NCBI RefSeq assembly: GCF_001590865.1
Contig: NZ_BBUY01000006.1
Coordinates: forward strand, 94,955-141,624
Direction: 5' to 3'
From: Streptomyces sp. NBRC 110611
GTDB taxonomy: Bacteria; Actinomycetota; Actinomycetes; Streptomycetales; Streptomycetaceae
Length of the DNA: 46,670 nucleotides
Both the position numbers and the translations under genes were made by a program. The notes under the pieces were generated by a model. The model made no database searches. It worked only from the letters and a program-made list of their open reading frames with translations, and was not told where the DNA came from. Shown piece by piece: positions 41,127-46,670 of the stretch (within the stretch, counting starts at the first letter, position 1; each line of letters begins with the position of its first letter).

Positions 41127-41323
41127 CCGTGGCCTGGGCGTACGGCCACCGGGCGGGCGGGGCGCAGGAAGATCGGGAGTGATCGACAGGGCCGGTACGC
41201 GGACGGCTGACTTAGGGTGGGGAGGGTCGGCCGTTCGTGCGACGCGCGGGGTAGTGGGGCGGCTCTTGCGTGTCCGGGTGGCGGTCGGCGCCCCTGGTCA
41301 CCACGCACGGCAGGAGTTCGGCA

Positions 41324-42103
41324 GTGGCAGAGCGCAAGCCGATCGAGTCATGGCTCACCGACATGGACGGCGTCCTGATGCACGAGGGCGTGCCGGTCCC
41401 CGGGGCGGACGCCTTCATCAAGCGGCTGCGCGAGTCGGGGAAGCCTTTCCTTGTACTGACCAACAACTCCATCTACACCCCGCGTGACCTGCACGCCCGG
41501 CTGAGCCGGATCGGACTGGACGTGCCCGTCGAGTCGATCTGGACGTCCGCGCTGGCCACCGCGCAGTTCCTGAACGAGCAGCGGCCCGGCGGCACCGCAC
41601 ACGTCATAGGGGAGGCGGGGCTGACCACCGCCCTGCACGACATCGGCTATGTCCTCACCGACCACGCCCCCGACTACGTCGTCCTCGGTGAGACCCGGAC
41701 CTACTCCTTCGAGGCGCTGACCAAGGCGATCCGCCTGATCGACGACGGGGCGCGGTTCATCGCGACGAACCCCGACGAGACGGGACCCTCGCCTCAGGGA
41801 CCGCTGCCCGCGACCGGCGCGGTGGCCGCGCTGATCACCAAGGCGACCGGCGTCGAACCGTACTTCGTGGGCAAGCCCAATCCGCTGATGATGCGGCACG
41901 GGCTGAACGCCATCGGCGCCCACTCCGAGACCTCCGCGATGATCGGCGACCGGATGGACACCGATGTGCTGGCCGGTCTGGAAGCGGGCATGACGACGTT
42001 CCTGGTGCTCACCGGGCTGACCCGGCCCGAGGAGGTCGAGCGGCATCCGTTCCGGCCGTCCCGGGTCGTGGACTCGATCGCGGATCTGATCGACCTGGTG
42101 TGA
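41324..42103 (+). CDS. HAD-IIA family phosphatase (NagD-like)
   Basis: This 259-residue protein has motif I TDMDGVLMHE, motif II LTNNS, the cap region, motif III VGKPNPLMM and motif IV MIGDRMDTDVLAG. This is the HAD-IIA (NagD/AraL) type, acting on a small phosphorylated sugar or nucleotide. GTG at 41324 has CAGGAG 7 nt upstream; an earlier in-frame start looks unsupported. It lies downstream of the ROK gene but is 197 bp away. Confidence 0.88.
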   Translation: MAERKPIESWLTDMDGVLMHEGVPVPGADAFIKRLRESGKPFLVLTNNSIYTPRDLHARLSRIGLDVPVESIWTSALATAQFLNEQRPGGTAHVIGEAGLTTALHDIGYVLTDHAPDYVVLGETRTYSFEALTKAIRLIDDGARFIATNPDETGPSPQGPLPATGAVAALITKATGVEPYFVGKPNPLMMRHGLNAIGAHSETSAMIGDRMDTDVLAGLEAGMTTFLVLTGLTRPEEVERHPFRPSRVVDSIADLIDLV

Positions 42104-42112
42104 CCGGCTGAC

Positions 42113-42139
42113 ATGGCCGGGATGGCCGGGATGGCCGGG
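42113..42139 (+). repeat. Three perfect 9-bp tandem repeats (ATGGCCGGG)
   Basis: Three exact copies, then related GC-rich units, lie between the HAD stop and the next gene. They may form simple structure; no function is assigned. Confidence 0.7.
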
Positions 42140-42295
42140 ATGGTGTGGCCCGGCTGGTGTGCCGGGCTGCTGTGACCCGGCGGGTGTGACCGTCCCTGTG
42201 AGGCCGATGCCGCACTCGAACGGCTCAGGCCGGTATGGCACCGGGATGCGGCGCGGCGGGCATGGGCGGACCTTCGGAACTATCGGAGGTCCACC

Positions 42296-42733
42296 ATGCG
42301 CTCACCGCGAATTGCTCTCTGCGCCGCGGTCGCGTGCTGTGCGGTGACGACGATGCCCGCTTACGGCAACGCGCCGGCACTCGCGTGCGGCGTGGACGCA
42401 CGCAGCGCCGGCACCGCGACGCTCTCCGCCGCCACACCCCTCCCTGCCGTCGCCCCGCTCTCCGTCGCCCCGTCGTCGGTGTCCACCCCGGCGCAGCCCG
42501 CGCCCGCCCGGTCCGACCCCGCCCGGTCCGCTCGGGTCTTCTCGGCTCCGGTCTCCTCGGTTCCGGCCCCCTCCGAGCCGGCGGCCCACTCCGCCGCGCG
42601 CCGTGAACTGAGCAGCACCTCCGCCGTTGGCCTGGTGCTGGCCGGCGGGACCGTCCTGGTCATCGCCGGGCAGTTGCTGAGGCTCCGGCTGCGGCTGCGC
42701 CGCGAGCGCCGGAGCGACGCCGACGAGAGCTGA
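42296..42733 (+). CDS. Small surface protein with Pro/Ser/Ala-rich stalk
   Basis: This 145-residue protein has a signal (RSPRIALCAAVACCAVTTMPAYGN), a long Ala/Pro/Ser stalk (about 40-95) and a C-terminal membrane helix (SAVGLVLAGGTVLVIAGQLL) with Arg-rich tail. The layout resembles a wall-spanning membrane-anchored protein without an LPxTG motif. ATG at 42296 has GGAGGT upstream. No family recognised. Confidence 0.65.
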   Translation: MRSPRIALCAAVACCAVTTMPAYGNAPALACGVDARSAGTATLSAATPLPAVAPLSVAPSSVSTPAQPAPARSDPARSARVFSAPVSSVPAPSEPAAHSAARRELSSTSAVGLVLAGGTVLVIAGQLLRLRLRLRRERRSDADES

Positions 42734-42780
42734 CCTCACATCAGCCTGTTCTCTGTTCCCGGCCGAGTGAAAAGGACATG

Positions 42781-42813
42781 ACTGAGGCCCCCCGCATGGC
42801 GAGGGGCCTCAGT
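42781..42813 (-). terminator. Terminator of first tRNA-Lys
   Basis: Arms 42781-42791 and 42803-42813 are perfectly complementary (11 bp). On the minus strand a TCCTTTT tract lies about 10 nt beyond. It is 6 nt past the tRNA-Lys 3' end. Confidence 0.7.
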
Positions 42814-42819
42814 GTGACG

Positions 42820-42893
42820 TGCGCCGCCAGGGACTCGAACCCCGGACCCGCTGATTAAGAGTCAGCTGCTCTAACCAACTGAGCTAGCGGCGC
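42820..42893 (-). tRNA. tRNA-Lys (anticodon CUU)
   Basis: Minus-strand 74-nt tRNA including discriminator A: acceptor GCGCCGC / GCGGCGC, anticodon loop CTCTTAA (anticodon CTT), T-arm GGTTCGAGTCC. CCA is not encoded. Identical in sequence to the copy at 45235-45308. Confidence 0.94.
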
Positions 42894-43252
42894 GCGCTGA
42901 CCTGAAGAACTCTACACGACGTCGGGAGGTGCTCCTTACCCAGGACCGCGCCACCCACGCCTCCGACCCCTGTGATTCCCGTCACGCCACCTTTGGTCGT
43001 CGCGCCCCGCCCCCCCCGCGGGGCGAAAGACTCTTGATCTCGGGACCTTCGTCTGGCGGACCGCCCGAATTGCTCTGTGAAGATCGAGTTCGGCACGTCC
43101 GTATCCGTAGATCACCAGTTGCCCCGTCAACATGCGATATCTCCAGCCGGTTGAGAGGCTGAGGCGAACGCCGAGGTGAAGCCGGGGCGAAACCGAGGCG
43201 GGAGGGCGGAGCGACGGAAGAGACGGGGAGCGGATGAGGAGGGTGCGGGGCC
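42894..43252. other. Intergenic region with a C7-loop hairpin
   Basis: No gene is supported. A hairpin at 43003-43025 has arms CGCCCCGC and GCGGGGCG around a loop of seven C. The SsgA-like gene promoter presumably lies to the right of it. Confidence 0.45.
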
Positions 43253-43792
43253 ATGGCGTCCGTCACTCCTCACGCGCCTCCTGCAACCCCACCCTCCACA
43301 GCAACGTCTGCCAGGACGCGTGCCCTGGACCGGTTCCCGTGGCTCGCCCCTCCGACGGAAAGGTTGATCGTCGTGGTGTCGACAGCCAAGCGCACCTTTG
43401 AGATGCAGCTCCTCCTCGGGCCGGACGACACGGTTCCGGTGGCCGGCCGGTTCAGCTATCGCAGCGACCGCCCGTACGAGGTCGAGGTTGCCTTCATCAG
43501 CCGCGGCCACACGGTCACGACCTGGGTGTTCGCCCGTGACCTGCTGCTGGGCGGGCTGTGCGGCGAAGTGGGGGAGGGCGACGTGCGGGTGTGGCCGTTC
43601 CGTCGGCCGGGCGAGGCGCGCCGCGTCCATATCGAGCTGGCCACCGTCGACAGTCTCTGTGAGCTGTCCGTACGGGCGACGGAGCTGACCGCGTGGCTGG
43701 AGCAGACCGCGGCGATCGTCGCGCCCGGCGAGGAGGGCCGCTATCTGGACCTGGACGACCAGCTGGCCCGGCTGCTGACGGGGAAGTACTGA
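43253..43792 (+). CDS. SsgA-like (SALP) sporulation and cell division regulator
   Basis: This 179-residue protein from ATG 43253 (AGGAGGG site) has a core like SsgA/SsgB proteins: VPVAGRFSYRSDRPYEVEVAFI, TWVFARDLLLGGL, GEGDVRVWPF and a C-terminal AIVAPGEEGRYLDLDDQLARLL. A GTG at 43373 with GGAAAGG 9 nt upstream would give 139 residues, the usual SALP length, so the Pro/Thr-rich first 40 residues may not be translated. SALPs guide septum placement and spore wall remodelling in streptomycetes. The stop overlaps the next gene (TGATG). Confidence 0.85.
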   Translation: MASVTPHAPPATPPSTATSARTRALDRFPWLAPPTERLIVVVSTAKRTFEMQLLLGPDDTVPVAGRFSYRSDRPYEVEVAFISRGHTVTTWVFARDLLLGGLCGEVGEGDVRVWPFRRPGEARRVHIELATVDSLCELSVRATELTAWLEQTAAIVAPGEEGRYLDLDDQLARLLTGKY

Positions 43793-45072
43793 TGGGGGGC
43801 GCGACGATGATGGATACGGCTGTGAACGGAGCCGCTGCCGAGGCCGCGGAGGGCATGGCGGACACGGCGGGCATGGAGGCCGCGGAGGCCGTGGAGGTCG
43901 CGGAGGCCGTGGAGGTCGCGGGCGGGACGGTGGCCGGACCGGGCCGCTCCATACCCGTGGCGCGGCGGGGCGCGGAGCCGTCCGAGGCGGGCGGCGACTG
44001 CCCCGAAGCGGTGGCGGTCGGCGCCTCCGCGTCCCACGACCCCTGCGCACACGGGTTCCTGCCCGAGCGGCCGCCGGTCCGTTCCATGATCGGCACCTGG
44101 ACCCGGCTGGACGCGATGGCGCGCGCCGCCGCGGTCGCGCCGGACCGCGAGGCCGCCATCGCGCTGGTCGAACGGGCCCGCCGGGCCGATGAGTTGTCCG
44201 CCCTGCGGCAGCGGGTCTCCCGGCTCTCCGTGCGCAATGCGGAGGCCGCCGCGATGCGTATCGCGGTGATCGCGGTGTCGTGCGGCTGGTGCGGACTCGA
44301 CCCCCAGGCGCCGGCCGCACGCGAGGTCGCCGACGAGGCGTTCCTCGACCTGTGGGCGGCCATCGCGCACCGCATCGACCACGACCAGTTCGTCGCGCTG
44401 CCCACCCTCGCGTTGCACAACTGGGCCCCGGAACGGAAACCGCGCCGCCACATCCCCATCGACCAGCTGGCCCGCACCGAGCCGCTGGTGCCGATCGTCC
44501 GCTGGGCGGGGGAGGGCCAGCCGCTCAGCCGGCTGGACCGGCTGATGCTGGCCGCGACCCGTCTGGAGGCGCACGGCATCTGGCTCTTCCGGCTCGCCGA
44601 AACCCTCGCCGGCCGGTCGCCGGACGACTGCTCCACTCCGACGGCGCTCCGCCGACTGGTTCGCGTCCACCACTCGCTGCGTATCCAACTGCACTCCGAG
44701 GCAGCCGAGTTGGCGGCGGCTCCGGCGGCGACGCCGCAACAGCGCGCGGTGCTCACCGCGCTCGCCGAGCAGGGTGCCCTGGAGCCGCCGGTGCTGCAGG
44801 CAGCCGAGGCGGTGCTGGGGGTGGGGGGCCGCCGCCTGGGCGAAGGCCGGCGTCAGCTGCTGCGCCGCCACCTCCCGGTGCAGCACCGCGCCTGGCTCAG
44901 CGCCATGGAACGGCACTGCGCGCCGGTACGCACCCTCGCCCACCGGGGCGGCCCCGACGCCGCCGTCTACCGCGAGGCGCAGGAGTCCTTGATTGCTCTC
45001 CGCCGTACCTATACGGCCCTGGTGCAGACGGCCGCCCGCCCCGCGGAGGCGCCACTGCCCAAGGCCGCCTGA
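43792..45072 (+). CDS. Unknown protein translationally coupled to the SALP gene
   Basis: This 426-residue protein starts at ATG 43792 (TGATG overlap); an ATG at 43807 is an alternative. The first 40 residues are an Ala/Glu/Val repeat (EAAEAVEVAEAVEVAGG). The rest is helical: IALVERARRADELSALRQRVSRLSVRN, then VIAVSCGWCGL and LPTLALHNWAP, and a long charged helical C-terminal half. No family is recognised and no membrane helix is evident. Coupling to a SALP gene suggests it works in the same sporulation process. Confidence 0.8.
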   Translation: MGGATMMDTAVNGAAAEAAEGMADTAGMEAAEAVEVAEAVEVAGGTVAGPGRSIPVARRGAEPSEAGGDCPEAVAVGASASHDPCAHGFLPERPPVRSMIGTWTRLDAMARAAAVAPDREAAIALVERARRADELSALRQRVSRLSVRNAEAAAMRIAVIAVSCGWCGLDPQAPAAREVADEAFLDLWAAIAHRIDHDQFVALPTLALHNWAPERKPRRHIPIDQLARTEPLVPIVRWAGEGQPLSRLDRLMLAATRLEAHGIWLFRLAETLAGRSPDDCSTPTALRRLVRVHHSLRIQLHSEAAELAAAPAATPQQRAVLTALAEQGALEPPVLQAAEAVLGVGGRRLGEGRRQLLRRHLPVQHRAWLSAMERHCAPVRTLAHRGGPDAAVYREAQESLIALRRTYTALVQTAARPAEAPLPKAA

Positions 45073-45191
45073 ATCACCGAGGCCGTCCGAGTCGCGCCGG
45101 AGCGTCCGAAGTCGCCTGACGTGCCCGCATGGGTACGTCAGGCGCACGAGGGCATCTTGATCACGATATGGCGCTATCGGTGGCCAACGAC

Positions 45192-45229
45192 GAAGTGGGC
45201 GTTCCCGGAGAACCGGAAACGCCCACTTC
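45192..45229 (-). terminator. Terminator of second tRNA-Lys
   Basis: Arms 45192-45203 and 45218-45229 are perfectly complementary (12 bp), with CCGG/CCGG in the loop extending the fold. It lies 5 nt past the tRNA 3' end on the minus strand. Confidence 0.7.
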
Positions 45230-45234
45230 CTACG

Positions 45235-45308
45235 TGCGCCGCCAGGGACTCGAACCCCGGACCCGCTGATTAAGAGTCAGCTGCTCTAACCAACTGAGCT
45301 AGCGGCGC
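45235..45308 (-). tRNA. tRNA-Lys (anticodon CUU), second copy
   Basis: Same 74-nt sequence as the gene at 42820-42893, same strand, 2.4 kb away, with its own terminator. A GCGCGCTGAC stretch flanking the 5' end is also shared, suggesting duplication of the gene with a little flank. Confidence 0.94.
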
Positions 45309-45346
45309 GCGCTGACGAAAGAAATACTACCTGGTCGAGAGGGGTG

Positions 45347-45448
45347 CTCATGACCACTGCCGTGATCACCCTCATGACCACCCTCATGACCGCCTTCATG
45401 ACGTCTCTGACGACCGCCCTCATGGCCACCCTCATGACTGACCTCTGA
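45347..45448 (+). repeat. Degenerate 12-bp tandem repeat array
   Basis: About eight units related to CTCATGACCACC run between the second tRNA-Lys and the IclR gene. No ORF is supported across it. Confidence 0.7.
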
Positions 45449-45478
45449 CCGCCCCCGTCAGGAAGCTCGGGCCGAAGC

Positions 45479-46237
45479 TCAGATCGCCAGCGAGAGCAGT
45501 ACCGGAGCGGCCTTGCGGTTGAGGGTGTCGGCCGCCTGCCGCAGGCGGTGGGCGTTCTCCAGCGGCATGGACAGCGCGAGGCAGCCGACCGTGGCGCCGG
45601 CGGTGATCGGTACGGCCGCGCAGACCGTGCCGACGGCGTACTCCTGGAGATCCAGGACGGGCACCGTGGGCGGCTGGCTGTCGAGCTTGTGGAAGAGGAT
45701 CTTCTCGTTGGTGATCGTCCGGGACGTCAGCCGGGCGGTCTTGTGACGCGAGAGGTGATCTCTTCGGTCGTCGTGGTCGAGCTGGGCGAGCAGGCATTTG
45801 CCGACCGCACTGGCGTGTACCGTACGGCGGAATTCGGCCCACTCGTTGACCTTGGGCGCCGTCGGTCCGTCGGCGTAGTGGAGGATCTTGACCTCGCCGT
45901 CGATGTACCGGCTGATGTAGACCGCCGCGCCGACCGAATCCCGGAGCTGGTCCAGGGTGAGCTGGAGCTTGTCGCGCAGGGCCTGGTCGCGGTTGTCGCC
46001 CGAGCCCAGGAGCAGGAGGGAGGCACCGACGACGTACGCCCCGTCGGAGAGCTGCTCGACATAGCCCTCGTGCCGGAGCATCGCCAGCATATGGGTCAGC
46101 TGGCCCGGGGACATTCCGGTTTCGCGGGCGATCTGCACATCGGAGACGCCACCGGTGTGCCTGGAGATCGTTTCGAGTACGCGAAGTGCGTACTGCACCG
46201 AATGGAACGGCGCGGTCGGCTCGGGCTTCAGCGCCAC
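45479..46237 (-). CDS. IclR-family transcriptional regulator, SsgR-like
   Basis: This 252-residue protein has an N-terminal winged HTH (about 15-75: VQYALRVLETISRHTGGVSDVQIARETGMSPGQLTHMLAMLRHEGYVEQ) and a C-terminal IclR effector domain with GAAVYISRYIDGEVKILHYADG and SAVGKCLLAQLD. The GTG start at 46237 follows GGGGGA. It resembles the IclR-type regulators associated with ssgA genes (ssgR lies next to ssgA in S. coelicolor); a SALP gene lies about 1.7 kb away here. The comparison is from memory. Confidence 0.85.
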   Translation of the reverse strand: MALKPEPTAPFHSVQYALRVLETISRHTGGVSDVQIARETGMSPGQLTHMLAMLRHEGYVEQLSDGAYVVGASLLLLGSGDNRDQALRDKLQLTLDQLRDSVGAAVYISRYIDGEVKILHYADGPTAPKVNEWAEFRRTVHASAVGKCLLAQLDHDDRRDHLSRHKTARLTSRTITNEKILFHKLDSQPPTVPVLDLQEYAVGTVCAAVPITAGATVGCLALSMPLENAHRLRQAADTLNRKAAPVLLSLAI

Positions 46238-46670
46238 GGTGTCCCCCTAGCAGGTTGTTACCGCTTGCTTTGTGGCCGCCGTTGTCCGGACACGCTCGGC
46301 ATACACGCAACCGATGCCGGACCGCGAGGCTGCTATCACGATAGCGGCCAACAGGCCTCGAGGGAGGGGGTCTTGACTGAAAAGAGGTGCATCCCGGTTT
46401 TCTGTACTGCGGCTTGAGACGCTGGCATATGCCAAGGTCACCGGGCAAGGCGCCGGTCAACGGCGTGCGCCGGTGACACCCGGCCACCCCGGCGCAGAGC
46501 CGGAGGAGGGCGCCGGAAGGGGAGGATTCCAGCCACCCACTACCCGCTCCTGCGTCCCCTCCCCGCTCCTTCCGGCTGTTCTGCCCCGGAGTCCATCCCG
46601 GTTCCATCCCGGTTCTTTTCCGGTCCATCCCGGTTCCTCCCCGTGTTCGCTCCTGTTCCGAACGCCGGAA
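46238..46670. promoter_or_regulatory. IclR upstream region with perfect 14-bp palindrome
   Basis: These 433 bases to the window end hold no supported gene. A perfect dyad GCTATC-AC-GATAGC lies at 46332-46345, about 95 bp before the IclR start, a candidate operator. Repeats of CCATCCCGGTTC-like units lie at about 46585-46645. Confidence 0.45.

Noticed and set aside
45347..45448. 12-bp array considered as a CRISPR array
   Set aside because: Units are contiguous and degenerate, with no unique spacers and no cas genes.

Overview
The window is high-GC actinobacterial DNA, almost certainly Streptomyces. Start codons are often GTG, coding density is high, and there are DasR-type operators, a SsgA-family sporulation protein, a guanidine-III riboswitch and many actinobacterial families of unknown function (DUF3618, DUF445, DUF3311, DUF1996, DUF4142). 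From memory, the left half follows the S. coelicolor order cysO-like / cysM / metallo-beta-lactamase / GlcNAc PTS / rph / rdgB; this was not checked by alignment.

Layout. 1-2.6 kb: a small Cys-containing leader-peptide ORF, a CysO-like sulfur carrier, cysteine synthase CysM and a metallo-beta-lactamase-fold hydrolase. 2.6-7.65 kb: a lower-GC block that I read as a glycocin (S-glycosylated RiPP bacteriocin) cluster. On the minus strand, in transcription order, it holds a NarL-type response regulator, a 65-residue precursor clearly related to sublancin, a C39-peptidase ABC transporter and a SunS-like glycosyltransferase. An unknown 72-residue protein is divergent. 7.75-11.2 kb: the GlcNAc PTS (two EIIC genes, one EIIB gene) with DasR dre-like operators. 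11.2-13.7 kb: rph, a lipoprotein, rdgB and tRNA-Leu. 14-17.8 kb: an extracytoplasmic protein with an orphan histidine kinase, a Bcp peroxiredoxin, DUF3618, a GroES-like protein and a riboswitch-controlled guanidinium exporter. 17.8-28 kb: a class A PBP, a three-gene ABC exporter, an SGNH hydrolase, DUF445, and DUF3311 plus a sodium/solute symporter. 28-31.5 kb: a possible redox module (Yx(FWY)xxD-type lipoprotein, NuoF-ferredoxin fusion, membrane cytochrome). 31.9-38.6 kb: a PucR-type regulator, secreted proteins, DUF6412 with a YidC paralogue, and an FAH-family enzyme. 38.7-42.7 kb: a divergent oxidoreductase/ROK-repressor pair around a palindromic operator, a HAD phosphatase and a small surface protein. 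42.8-46.7 kb: two tRNA-Lys(CUU) genes flanking a SsgA-like/unknown gene pair, then an IclR regulator.

The main discovery candidate is the glycocin cluster. The precursor keeps sublancin landmarks (KAQCA, ICGG-like and QFC motifs) but has lost both cysteines of the inner disulfide, leaving one possible disulfide plus the cysteine matching the glycosylated residue. The transporter should remove the leader and export the peptide; the glycosyltransferase should glycosylate the central cysteine. The block lies directly beside GlcNAc PTS permeases, which is suggestive because PTS components are implicated in sensitivity to sublancin and glycocin F. No dedicated thiol oxidoreductase and no membrane immunity protein are visible.
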